Shown: positions 1 to 5,813, numbered from the stretch's first letter. The stretch is 5,994 nucleotides of DNA from Actinomycetes bacterium (GCA_023389545.1 JAEWEI010000423.1:1-5994); one strand, 5' to 3'. Notes: generated by a model from the sequence alone, not told the origin. Numbers and translations: made by a program.

Positions 1-119
1 TCGAGCCGCGCCTGGACGAGCCGGCGCCACCAGCGCACCGTCGCCTGCTCGGCGCGGAGCGCACGACGACTGCTGCGCAGTTCCGCGCAACTGCTCATCG
101 TCGTCGGCGCTGGGGACAT
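1..119 (-). CDS. RsiG-like small helical protein (N-terminal part, cut by window edge)
   Basis: Only 39 full codons are visible; the gene runs off the left edge with a partial codon GA (Asp or Glu). The ATG at 119 is preceded at 7 nt by GGAG (127-130), better than the in-frame ATG at 98, which has no Shine-Dalgarno. The peptide is charged and helical and includes AEQATVRWWRRLVQARL (residues 23-39). This resembles the first helix of RsiG, the anti-sigma factor that holds the sporulation sigma factor WhiG in Streptomyces when bound to c-di-GMP. The family motif is E(X)3S(X)2R(X)3Q(X)3D. Here the aligned positions read Gln25, Arg29, Arg32, Gln36 and an incomplete Asp/Glu40, so the first two binding residues differ. 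The family assignment rests on this short pattern and is moderate; function in a probably non-sporulating relative is unknown. It is transcribed divergently from nth. Confidence 0.6.
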   Translation of the reverse strand, partial: MSPAPTTMSSCAELRSSRRALRAEQATVRWWRRLVQARL

Positions 120-145
120 CGAAACGCTCCTAGCTCACCGCTCGG

Positions 146-179
146 CGTGCGCCCGTTGGCGCGCGATCTCTTGGTTTTT
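146..179 (+). terminator. Terminator-like hairpin in the divergent spacer
   Basis: An 8-bp stem (146-153 with 158-165, one T-G wobble at 148/163) closes a CGTT tetraloop. It is followed on the plus strand by a T-rich stretch, TTGGTTTTT, at 171-179. The T run starts several bases after the stem, so this is not a perfect intrinsic terminator. No plus-strand gene is visible upstream. It could stop antisense transcription coming from within the RsiG-like gene, or act as structure in that gene's 5' leader on the minus strand. Confidence 0.35.
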
Positions 180-247
180 CGGCCCTCACCTGCGAAGACT
201 TGAGGACGCCGCGGGCTCTCGACCTGAGGATCACTCGCAGGGAGCAA

Positions 248-258
248 CGTGTGACACG
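248..258. repeat. Short inverted repeat upstream of nth
   Basis: The arms CGTGT (248-252) and ACACG (254-258) are perfect complements around a single G. The repeat lies about 50 bp upstream of the nth start, in the spacer shared with the divergent RsiG-like gene. It could be an operator half or a chance palindrome; no regulator can be named. Confidence 0.25.
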
Positions 259-295
259 GGGGCCGTACACCGCCCACGGCAACCGGGCGCATGCG

Positions 296-301
296 TAGGC
301 T
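296..301 (+). promoter_or_regulatory. Possible -10 element for leaderless nth
   Basis: TAGGCT fits the actinobacterial TANNNT -10 pattern and ends 6 nt before the GTG start at 308, so transcription could begin at the start codon itself. There is no convincing -35. The AGG at 297-299 could alternatively act as a weak Shine-Dalgarno 8 nt from the start. Confidence 0.35.
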
Positions 302-307
302 GCTGAG

Positions 308-1015
308 GTGACCACGACGCGCAAGTGGCTGGCGGAGACGCCTCTGGCGCGCGTGCGCCGGGCCCGGAGGATCAACCGACTGCTCGCCGTCCGGTACCCC
401 GACGCGCGATGCGAGCTGGACTTCACCACCCCGCTCGAGCTGCTCGTGGCGACTGTGCTCTCAGCCCAGACGACTGACGTGCGGGTCAACCAGGTGACGC
501 CCGAGCTGTTCGCGGAGTACCCCGACGCGCAGGCCTACGCGGAGGCGGACCGTGTGGAGCTCGAGGAGCTGCTGCGCCCCACCGGGTTCTTCCGGGCGAA
601 GACGGAGGCGTTGCGGGGGATCGGGCGCGAGCTCGTCGAGCGCTTCGACGGCCAGGTGCCCGACCGCCTCGCCGACCTCGTGACCCTGCCGGGGGTGGGA
701 CGCAAGACGGCGAACGTGGTGCTCGGCGACGCTTTCGGCATCCCGGGGATCACCGTGGACACCCATGTGGGCCGCCTGGCGCGACGCCTGGGCTGGACCA
801 CCGAGGAGGACCCGGTCAAGGTCGAGCACGACATCGGCGCCCTCATCGAGCGCTCCGAGTGGACGATGGCGTCCCACCGGCTGATCTTCCACGGCCGCCG
901 CACCTGCTTCGCGCGCAAACCTGCCTGTGGGGCGTGCCCGATCGCGGCGGAGTGCCCGTCGTACGGCATCGGCGAGACGAACCCCGAGGTCGCGGCGGCG
1001 ATGCTCAAGGGTTGA
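308..1015 (+). CDS. nth: Endonuclease III (bifunctional DNA glycosylase/AP lyase)
   Basis: This 235-residue protein removes oxidised pyrimidines and cleaves the DNA backbone at the resulting abasic site, in cytosolic base excision repair. The helix-hairpin-helix [13 protein letters not shown] lies at residues 127-139, with Lys133 matching the Schiff-base lysine of E. coli Nth (Lys120). Asp151 in [10 protein letters not shown] matches the catalytic Asp138, with the same 18-residue spacing. The C-terminal [4Fe-4S] motif is complete: Cys200, Cys207, Cys210 and Cys216 in C-X6-C-X2-C-X5-C spacing. The protein is slightly longer than the E. coli enzyme because of about 20 extra basic N-terminal residues, as is common in actinobacteria. 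The GTG start at 308 has only a weak Shine-Dalgarno and may be leaderless. The gene converges on the alpha/beta hydrolase gene with a 40-bp gap in which I see no good terminator. Confidence 0.97.
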   Translation: MTTTRKWLAETPLARVRRARRINRLLAVRYPDARCELDFTTPLELLVATVLSAQTTDVRVNQVTPELFAEYPDAQAYAEADRVELEELLRPTGFFRAKTEALRGIGRELVERFDGQVPDRLADLVTLPGVGRKTANVVLGDAFGIPGITVDTHVGRLARRLGWTTEEDPVKVEHDIGALIERSEWTMASHRLIFHGRRTCFARKPACGACPIAAECPSYGIGETNPEVAAAMLKG

Positions 1016-1055
1016 CCCAGCCCTGGGCGCGCGGGGGTGGTGGGACCGGCCGTCG

Positions 1056-1982
1056 TCAGACGGGCGCGATCTGGCCCAGCCAGGCGAGCAGCAGCTCGTT
1101 GACCTGCTCGGGCGCCTCCTCCGGCACGTAGTGCCCCACGCCCGCGGCCCGCTCGAACTGGTACCCGGCGCCCAGCGACGCGGCGACGCTCCCCGTCGCC
1201 TGGGCGGCGCCCACGGGCCGGCAGCCGTCGAGCTCGCCGTGCACCTGCAGCACGGGGACCGCCGGAGCGGCGCGCAGGGCCGCCAGGTAGCGCCGGCCGT
1301 CCAGGCGCGGGCCTGAGCGGACGACCCAGCGGGCCTGCTCCATGGAGCAGTGCGCCGCGAACGGCACCCGGGCGGCCCGGCGGTACGTCTCGGCGGTGTG
1401 GTCGTCGAGCCACCCGTCGGCGCCCCACTCGCGCATCACGCGCGCGACGAGGTCGGTGCGGGTCAACGAGCGCTCCGGCAGGTACGGGAGCTGGAAGTAG
1501 CCGAGCCGGCGGGTGGCGGCCGTCGAGAGCGTCGCGCGCGGGTCGACGCGTGTGTGCAACGGGTGCGGCGCGCCGATCGCGGCGACAGCGTCGGTGAGCG
1601 ACGGGTGGTAGGCCGGCATCGACCACGCGACGTCCCCGCCCAGCCCGTGCCCGACGACCACCGCGCTGTCCGCGCCCAGGGAGCGGACGACGCCGGCGAC
1701 GTCACGGGTGAGGGTCGGCACGTCGTAGCCCAGCGGCGGCTTGTCCGAGGAGCCGGCGCCGCGCAAGTCCATCGCGACGACCCGGTAGCCGGCGGCGCCC
1801 AGCACCGGGAGCTGGTGGCGCCATGCCCACCAGAACTGCAGCAGGCCGTGCAGGAGCACCACCATGGGGGCGTCGCGATCGTCGGGTCCGGAGACTGCGA
1901 CGTGGAATCGGGCGCCGTTGGCGGGCACGAGCTGGTGACGCCACGGTCCGTCGAGGACCAGGGCCGAGGAGTCTGTGGTCAT
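1056..1982 (-). CDS. Alpha/beta-hydrolase-fold protein, epoxide-hydrolase-like, lacking the nucleophile
   Basis: The 308-residue protein has the epoxide hydrolase/haloalkane dehalogenase layout: oxyanion-side motif LLHGLLQFWWAW (43-54), DLRGAGSSDKP (72-82), nucleophile elbow GHGLGG (111-116), a cap region at about 145-235, Asp252 in HGELDG as a candidate acid, and His284 in GVGHYVPEEAP as the catalytic histidine. The elbow normally reads G-x-D-x-G or G-x-S-x-G; here position 113 is Gly (codon GGG, bases 1646-1644). No classical ester intermediate could form there, so it may be a non-catalytic or mechanistically different relative. The reading frame is otherwise intact, arguing against a decayed gene. 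The start ATG at 1982 has TAGG at 1995-1992 as Shine-Dalgarno; that TAG is also the nhaA stop. A longer in-frame ATG at 2111 would overlap nhaA by 119 bp and is unlikely. No signal peptide or membrane segment is seen, so it is probably cytosolic. Substrate unknown. Confidence 0.85.
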   Translation of the reverse strand: MTTDSSALVLDGPWRHQLVPANGARFHVAVSGPDDRDAPMVVLLHGLLQFWWAWRHQLPVLGAAGYRVVAMDLRGAGSSDKPPLGYDVPTLTRDVAGVVRSLGADSAVVVGHGLGGDVAWSMPAYHPSLTDAVAAIGAPHPLHTRVDPRATLSTAATRRLGYFQLPYLPERSLTRTDLVARVMREWGADGWLDDHTAETYRRAARVPFAAHCSMEQARWVVRSGPRLDGRRYLAALRAAPAVPVLQVHGELDGCRPVGAAQATGSVAASLGAGYQFERAAGVGHYVPEEAPEQVNELLLAWLGQIAPV

Positions 1983-1992
1983 CGAGACGAAC

Positions 1993-3276
1993 CTACCCGG
2001 TCGGCGCCCCCGGATCTGCGGGTTCGGCCCGGGGCGCAGCGATGCTGGCGTGGTATCGGTCACGCGCGGCGAGCGCGGCGCCGCCGAGGACGGCCGCGGT
2101 GGCAGATCCACACAGGATGGCGACCTTGAGGTGCTCGGTGTGGGGAGAGCCAGCGCCGAACGCCAGCTCGCCGATCAGCAGCGACACGGTGAACCCGATG
2201 CCGCCCACCAGCCCGACGGCCACGATGTCCCACCAGGCGAGTCCGGGGGCGAGAGCCGCCCGGGTGAAACGCGCGACGAGCCAGGTCGCGGCGACGATGC
2301 CCAGCGGCTTGCCGATCACCAGGCCCAGTGCCACGCCCTGCGCGACGGGGTCGCCGAGGGCGCCCGAGATGGACTCCGCGGAGAGGCTCACACCGGCAGC
2401 GCACAGCGCGAACAGCGGCACGGCGACGCCGGCCGACAGTGGCCGCCAGCGGTGCTCGAGCCGCTCCGCGACGCTGTGCCCGTCGCCCGCCGGGCTGAGC
2501 GCCGGAACGGTGAGGGCGAGCAGCACCCCGGCGATCGTGGCGTGCACCCCCGAGGAGTGCATGAAGGCCCACGTGATGAGCGCCAGGGGCAGCAGCACGA
2601 ACGGCGAGCTGGTCCAGCCCCGGCGGCGGACTGCCGCGCCGAACGCCGCGACTCCCAGCAGTGCAGCGGCCAGCCAGCCGAGCGCGAGCTGGTCGGTGTA
2701 GAACACGGCGATCACGACGATCGCGAGCAGGTCGTCGACGACGGCGAGCGTGAGCAGGAACACGCGCAGCGTCAGCGGCAGCCGACGGCCCGCGACCGCG
2801 AGCACCGCCACCGCGAAGGCGATGTCGGTGGCGGTGGGCACGGCCCACCCGCTGAGCGAGCCGCCGCCCTGGGCGGCGTTGACGGCCACGTACACCAGCG
2901 CCGGCACGAGCATGCCGCCGACGGCCGCCACCGCCGGCACCACTGCTGTGGAGAACCGCCGCAGCTCGCCCTCCACGATCTCGCGCTTGAGCTCGAGGCC
3001 GACGACGAAGAAGAAGATCGCGAGCAGCCCGTCCGTGGCCCACTGGGCGACGGTCAGGTCGAGGTGCAGGCGCGCGGGCCCCACCACGACGCCGAGCAGG
3101 TGGTCGTAGGCGGCCGACCAGGGGGAGTTCGCCCACACGAGGGCGACGACTGCGGCGACGAGCAGCAGCACGCCGCCGACCTTCTCGTCGCGGAACGTGT
3201 CGAGCAGGTTGCGCTCGGAACCGGCTCTGAGGGACGAGAACAGGCGGGCAGGACTGGACTTCGGGCGGGCAGGCAT
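1993..3276 (-). CDS. nhaA: Na+/H+ antiporter NhaA
   Basis: This is an inner-membrane electrogenic antiporter that exports Na+ (or Li+) in exchange for H+, supporting pH and sodium homeostasis. Its 427 residues are hydrophobic, with roughly 12 predicted membrane spans. Diagnostic NhaA sites are present: IFFFVVGLELKREIVEGELR (87-106), TATDIAF with Asp151 (E. coli Asp133), the ion-binding pair Asp181-Asp182 in LAVVDDLLAI (E. coli Asp163/Asp164), and Lys323 in IGKPLGI (E. coli Lys300). It is longer than the E. coli protein mainly through a basic N-terminal tail of about 25 residues and a Pro/Ala-rich C-terminal tail from about 405. The ATG at 3276 is well supported by GAGGTGG about 4-7 nt upstream. 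It lies downstream of glnR and 10 nt upstream of the hydrolase gene, probably heading a two-gene operon. Confidence 0.96.
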   Translation of the reverse strand: MPARPKSSPARLFSSLRAGSERNLLDTFRDEKVGGVLLLVAAVVALVWANSPWSAAYDHLLGVVVGPARLHLDLTVAQWATDGLLAIFFFVVGLELKREIVEGELRRFSTAVVPAVAAVGGMLVPALVYVAVNAAQGGGSLSGWAVPTATDIAFAVAVLAVAGRRLPLTLRVFLLTLAVVDDLLAIVVIAVFYTDQLALGWLAAALLGVAAFGAAVRRRGWTSSPFVLLPLALITWAFMHSSGVHATIAGVLLALTVPALSPAGDGHSVAERLEHRWRPLSAGVAVPLFALCAAGVSLSAESISGALGDPVAQGVALGLVIGKPLGIVAATWLVARFTRAALAPGLAWWDIVAVGLVGGIGFTVSLLIGELAFGAGSPHTEHLKVAILCGSATAAVLGGAALAARDRYHASIAAPRAEPADPGAPTG

Positions 3277-3337
3277 GGGGCCACCTCACGGGCGCGCGGA
3301 CGGGACTGCCGACCAGACTTCCCGGCGCACCACCGTC

Positions 3338-3366
3338 AGGTTAGCCGCTGCCGGCGCCCTCGACCC
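3338..3366 (-). promoter_or_regulatory. Possible nhaA promoter
   Basis: On the minus strand TAACCT (3343-3338) fits the TANNNT -10 pattern and lies about 60 bp upstream of the nhaA start. The hexamer 17 nt upstream (3366-3361, GGGTCG) is a poor -35. This is a weak prediction, made because the 114-bp gap and the adjacent hairpin suggest nhaA has its own promoter. Confidence 0.3.
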
Positions 3367-3371
3367 GAGGG
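3357..3371 (-). terminator. Hairpin downstream of glnR
   Basis: The arms CCCTCG (3357-3362) and CGAGGG (3366-3371) form a perfect 6-bp stem with a 3-nt loop, 20 nt past the glnR stop codon. No T-tract follows on the minus strand, so it would be a non-canonical terminator, as is frequent in high-GC actinobacteria. It overlaps the position where an nhaA -35 would be expected. Confidence 0.35.
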
Positions 3372-3390
3372 GCGGGCGCGCGCGGGCGGG

Positions 3391-4134
3391 TCAGGCGTCG
3401 GCGGGGTGCGCGGCCTCGTCTGCCAGCGCCGCCGCGGCGTCGGTCGGGCGTGCGCGGTCCTTCGGCGGGTCGAAGCGGTAGCCGACGTTGCGGACGGTGC
3501 CGATGAGCTGCTCGTGCTCGAGCCCGAGCTTGGCGCGCAGCCGCCGCACGTGCACGTCGACGGTGCGCGTGCCCCCGTAGTAGTCGTAGCCCCAGACCTC
3601 TTGGAGCAGCTGGGCGCGGGTGAACACCCGGCCCGGGTGCTGCACCAGGTACTTGAGGAGCTCGAACTCCTTGTAGGTGAGGTCGAGCGGGCGCCCGCGC
3701 AGTCGGGCCGTGTAGCCGCCGGGATCGATCATCAACTCGCCGGCGGAGATCTCCTGCGGCTGGTCCGCGAAAGCTGACGACTGGGCGGAGCGCTCGATGA
3801 CCAGCCGGAAGCGGGTCTCGACCTCGGCGGGGGTGGCGTTCTCCAGGACGATGTCGTCGGCGCCCCACTCGGCGGTGACGACGGTCAGGCCGCCCTCGGT
3901 GAGCACCAGCACGAGCGGGACGGCCAGGCCGGTGGCGCGCAGCAGCCGGCACGTGGTGCGCGCGGTGACCAGGTCGCGGCGCGCGTCCAGCACGATGATG
4001 TCGGCGTCGGGCGCGTCGACGAGCGCCGACGGCTCGACCGGGAGGACGCGGACTCGGTGCGAGAGCAGCCCGAGCGCCGGGAGCACCTGGGCGGAACCGC
4101 CGGGCGCAGGAGTGAGCAGCAGCAGGTCTGCCAC
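3391..4134 (-). CDS. glnR: GlnR-type orphan OmpR/PhoB-family response regulator (global nitrogen regulator)
   Basis: The 247-residue protein has an atypical receiver (about 1-115) and an OmpR-type winged helix (about 130-222), including [12 protein letters not shown] (152-163), [30 protein letters not shown] at 171-200, and [10 protein letters not shown] (212-221). The receiver lacks the usual N-terminal acidic pair (it reads LLLLTPAPG) and contains LDARRD with Asp50 and Arg52. This is characteristic of actinobacterial GlnR, in which unphosphorylated Asp50 stabilises the dimer. GlnR controls ammonium transport and assimilation genes such as glnA and amtB; none of these targets is in the window, and no sensor kinase is adjacent, consistent with an orphan. 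I chose GTG 4134 because GGAGG (4147-4143) sits 8 nt upstream and because this start puts the key Asp at residue 50. An in-frame GTG at 4167 and longer starts lack this. A tail of about 25 Ala/Asp-rich residues follows the winged helix. Confidence 0.9.
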   Translation of the reverse strand: MADLLLLTPAPGGSAQVLPALGLLSHRVRVLPVEPSALVDAPDADIIVLDARRDLVTARTTCRLLRATGLAVPLVLVLTEGGLTVVTAEWGADDIVLENATPAEVETRFRLVIERSAQSSAFADQPQEISAGELMIDPGGYTARLRGRPLDLTYKEFELLKYLVQHPGRVFTRAQLLQEVWGYDYYGGTRTVDVHVRRLRAKLGLEHEQLIGTVRNVGYRFDPPKDRARPTDAAAALADEAAHPADA

Positions 4135-4165
4135 CGACGGAACCTCCAAGCGTGCGGGTGTGGAC

Positions 4166-4194
4166 ACGCTACCGCCTGCCCTGCCGCTGATTTG
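4166..4194 (-). promoter_or_regulatory. Possible glnR promoter
   Basis: TAGCGT (4171-4166, minus strand) matches TANNNT and would start transcription about 25 nt upstream of the GTG, leaving room for the strong GGAGG Shine-Dalgarno at 4147-4143. The region 17-18 nt upstream (CAAATC, 4194-4189) is only a weak -35. An 8-bp palindrome, TGCGCGCA (4193-4200), overlaps this end. I do not see a convincing GlnR box. Confidence 0.3.
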
Positions 4195-4261
4195 CGCGCA
4201 TCGCCTCCACTGAGACCGCTCACCCGTCCGGCGGCCCCGCCCGCCGCCGCTGCCGGTCTGC

Positions 4262-4267
4262 GACAAT
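4262..4267 (+). promoter_or_regulatory. Possible -10 element upstream of the uORF/membrane gene
   Basis: GACAAT matches TATAAT at 4 of 6 positions and lies exactly 7 nt before a GTG (4275), the spacing expected when transcription starts on the start codon. It is one of the few AT-containing hexamers in this stretch. No -35 can be recognised. Confidence 0.35.
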
Positions 4268-4274
4268 CGACGCC

Positions 4275-4370
4275 GTGCCCGGCTCCTTCCCCCTCGTAGC
4301 GCCCCCGGCTGCCGTGTGCTGCCGCCGCGCGAGCGACCCCCGCACCGTCGTCAGCCGTCGGGTCCGGTAG
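4275..4370 (+). CDS. Possible leaderless upstream ORF, 31 codons
   Basis: A GTG placed 7 nt after a -10-like hexamer opens a 31-codon frame ending in TAG at 4368-4370, just 5 nt before the GTG (4376) proposed for the membrane protein. The peptide begins [18 protein letters not shown] and is Pro-rich, then carries Cys-Cys and an Arg-rich end. It resembles no family I know. The position suggests either a translated leader that couples ribosomes onto the membrane gene, or chance. Known leaderless short ORFs in mycobacteria include cysteine-coding attenuators, but only two Cys codons are present here, so a sensing role would be speculation. Confidence 0.3.
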   Translation: MPGSFPLVAPPAAVCCRRASDPRTVVSRRVR

Positions 4371-4375
4371 CCGCT

Positions 4376-5140
4376 GTGCAGCTCTCGACTCGGGCCGTGT
4401 CCACGGCCGTCTTGGCCGCCGTCGTGGCGGTGGCCGGCTACTTCTCCGAGGCGACTGTGGGCGGGACCGTCCTCGGCGACCTGCCCCTCACCGTGGTGGC
4501 GGGCCTGCTCGCCGTGGGATTCGCCTTCGGGTGGCCCGTGCTGGTGAGCCTGCCCAGCCGGCCAGGCTCCACCGCTGTGGTCGCGCTCGGCGGCGCGGGC
4601 GCCGTGGTCATCGTGCACCTGACCGCCGGGGAGCCGCCGATGCGCGACCTTCCTGTCGTGTTCGCGTTCTCGATCCTGCTGGCCTTCGTCAACGAGCTGT
4701 TGCGCGGCGGTGGGCGCGAGCGGCTGGTCGAGTCGGTCTCTGGAACCGTGGCCGGCACGCTCGTCGCGGCCGCGGCTGCCGGTTGGGTGGCCACCCAGCG
4801 CACTCCTGGCGGCGAGGAGCTGGTCATCGCCGGCGCGCTGGCGCTGGCCGTCGGCTCGGCGGTGGCGGCGCTGCCGTTGAAGCCGTGGCTGGGCGCCGGG
4901 GTGACGGTCGGCTCGGCGCTCGCGGCTGGGGCCCTCGCCGGGCTGGCGCTCCCGGGGTTCGACCCGCTCGCGGGCGGGCTCCTTGGTGTGGCGGTCGGTC
5001 TGCTGGTCGCGGCGTTGCACCAGCTCTTCGACCGGTTGCCGGCGCTCAGCCGGCTTCCCGCCTCGGTGGCCGCCATCATCCTGCCGGTCACGGTGACCGG
5101 GATCCTCGTCTACGTCGCGGGCCGCGTCCTGGTGGGATGA
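4376..5140 (+). CDS. Uncharacterised multi-pass membrane protein
   Basis: I do not recognise the family. From GTG 4376 the product has 254 residues and about eight or nine hydrophobic spans (roughly residues 8-24, 38-58, 66-84, 92-109, 121-139, 147-166, 170-188, 196-214 and 228-250). A conserved-looking polar loop between spans 4 and 5 (NELLRGGGRERLVES, 106-120) would be cytosolic by the positive-inside rule. There is no catalytic or transport motif I can name. The frame is open further upstream, with a GTG at 4316, but the added 20 residues are Arg/Pro-rich and unlike a membrane N-terminus, so I prefer 4376. Neither start has a clear Shine-Dalgarno, and coupling to the uORF ending at 4370 could explain that. 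It is divergent from glnR across a 241-bp spacer; a link to nitrogen control is possible but unsupported. Confidence 0.75.
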   Translation: MQLSTRAVSTAVLAAVVAVAGYFSEATVGGTVLGDLPLTVVAGLLAVGFAFGWPVLVSLPSRPGSTAVVALGGAGAVVIVHLTAGEPPMRDLPVVFAFSILLAFVNELLRGGGRERLVESVSGTVAGTLVAAAAAGWVATQRTPGGEELVIAGALALAVGSAVAALPLKPWLGAGVTVGSALAAGALAGLALPGFDPLAGGLLGVAVGLLVAALHQLFDRLPALSRLPASVAAIILPVTVTGILVYVAGRVLVG

Positions 5141-5143
5141 GCG

Positions 5144-5170
5144 GCGCTCGCGCTGGCCACCAGCGGGCGC
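5144..5170 (+). terminator. Hairpin after the membrane protein gene
   Basis: CGCTGG (5151-5156) and CCAGCG (5160-5165) form a perfect 6-bp stem with a CCA loop, and GCGC at 5144-5147 can pair with GCGC at 5167-5170 across an internal loop. It begins a few bases after the stop codon and ends just before the XRE promoter, with only a weak TGTT tail. It plausibly insulates the two transcripts. Confidence 0.4.
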
Positions 5171-5172
5171 TG

Positions 5173-5200
5173 TTGAGTGCACTACGTGATGCACTATGCT
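5173..5200 (+). promoter_or_regulatory. Promoter of the XRE-cupin gene (leaderless)
   Basis: TTGAGT (5173-5178, 4 of 6 matches to TTGACA) and TATGCT (5195-5200, 4 of 6 to TATAAT) are separated by 16 bp. The -10 ends 7 nt before the ATG at 5208, so the transcript probably begins at that ATG with no 5' leader. This is the best sigma-70-type promoter in the window. Confidence 0.65.
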
Positions 5201-5205
5201 GCACT
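5176..5205. promoter_or_regulatory. Operator-like TGCACT repeat array
   Basis: AGTGCA (5176-5181) and TGCACT (5190-5195) form an inverted repeat around a centre containing ACGT, giving a 20-bp palindrome paired at 8 of 10 positions. TGCACTA also occurs as a direct repeat at 5178-5184 and 5190-5196 (12-bp step), and TGCACT again at 5200-5205 (10-bp step). The array fills the space between -35 and -10 and reaches past the -10, the expected place for a repressor. The downstream XRE protein is the obvious candidate binder. Confidence 0.6.
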
Positions 5206-5207
5206 GC

Positions 5208-5813
5208 ATGGACGACAGCGCAGCCCTGCTCGCCCGGCTCATCGGGGAGCGCGTCAAGCATGAGCGCCAGGCCCGGCACTGGACGTTGGACCACTTGGCC
5301 GAGGCCTCCGAGGTCAGCCGGCGCATGCTCGTCAACATCGAGCAGGGCGCCGCGAACCCGAGCATCGCGATCCTGCTCAAGCTGAGCGAGGCCCTCGGCG
5401 TCGGGCTGTCCGAGCTGGTCGAGTCACCCAGGCCGACAGCGGTGAAGGTGACCCGCAACGGCGCCGGCCCGGTGCTGTGGTCGGGGGAGGCCGGCGGGCG
5501 CGGAGTGCTCGTGGCGGCAACCGCGCCGCCGGACGTCGTCGAGCTGTGGGACTGGACGCTCGGACCGGCCGAGCGCCACGCCAGCGACGCCCACACCACC
5601 GGCACCCGGGAGCTGCTGCACGTCCTCGAGGGCGCCGTCGTCGTGGAGGCCGCCGAGCAGGTGGTCGCCCTGCAGGCCGGGGACGCGCTGTCGTTCCCCG
5701 GCGACGTGCCGCACTCCTACGCGAACGCCGGCGCCGCGCCCGCCCGCTTCTCGCTGTCCGTGTTCGAGCCCGCCGTCGGCGGCTCGCCCCGAGGAAAGGC
5801 CGCCCATGCGTGA
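5208..5813 (+). CDS. XRE-family transcriptional regulator with C-terminal cupin domain
   Basis: The 201-residue cytosolic protein has an N-terminal HTH_3/XRE domain (about 8-71; WTLDHLAEASEVSRRMLVNIEQG at 25-47, then NPSIAILLKLSEALGVGLSEL) and a C-terminal cupin (about 115-190). Cupin motif 2 is well kept as G-x5-PGDVPH-x3-N (GDALSFPGDVPHSYAN). Motif 1 is degenerate: the usual HxH reads DAH, followed by a Glu and Gly at the expected spacing. Such proteins normally repress or activate their own locus and use the cupin to sense a small molecule or metal; the ligand here is unknown. ATG 5208 sits 7 nt after the -10; the in-frame ATG at 5196 lies inside the -10 and is unlikely. The TGCACT array in its promoter suggests autoregulation. 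Its stop overlaps the next gene by 8 nt, so the two are translationally coupled. Confidence 0.9.
   Translation: MDDSAALLARLIGERVKHERQARHWTLDHLAEASEVSRRMLVNIEQGAANPSIAILLKLSEALGVGLSELVESPRPTAVKVTRNGAGPVLWSGEAGGRGVLVAATAPPDVVELWDWTLGPAERHASDAHTTGTRELLHVLEGAVVVEAAEQVVALQAGDALSFPGDVPHSYANAGAAPARFSLSVFEPAVGGSPRGKAAHA

Noticed and set aside
1..306. Plus-strand open frame without stop from base 1 to the TGA at 304-306
   Set aside because: It is Arg/Ser/Cys-rich with no coding character, and the minus-strand RsiG-like frame with a good Shine-Dalgarno explains 1-119 better.
1016..1027. CCCA/TGGG hairpin after the nth stop
   Set aside because: The stem is only 4 bp with no T-tract, too weak to call a terminator.
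535..1626. A 363-codon minus-strand open frame covering nth and part of the hydrolase gene
   Set aside because: It lies in the wrong frame of the hydrolase gene and antisense to nth, whose catalytic and Fe-S motifs are complete.
1983..2111. N-terminal extension of the hydrolase to ATG 2111
   Set aside because: It would overlap nhaA by 119 bp, adds a Pro/Arg-rich segment, and ATG 1982 has better ribosome-binding context.
1975..3777. A 600-codon plus-strand open frame antisense to nhaA and the end of glnR
   Set aside because: It is low-complexity, rich in Arg/Gly/His/Glu/Asp without a fold-like pattern, and is the GC-rich shadow of genes with clear family motifs on the other strand.
4135..4266. 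N-terminal extension of glnR to 4266
   Set aside because: The added residues are Gly/Arg-rich and not part of a receiver fold. GTG 4134 has GGAGG at 8 nt and puts the family's key Asp at residue 50.
4220..5605. A 461-codon minus-strand open frame opposite the membrane protein and XRE genes
   Set aside because: It is Arg/Gln/His/Pro-rich and repetitive, spans two well-supported plus-strand genes and their promoter, and has no recognisable domain.
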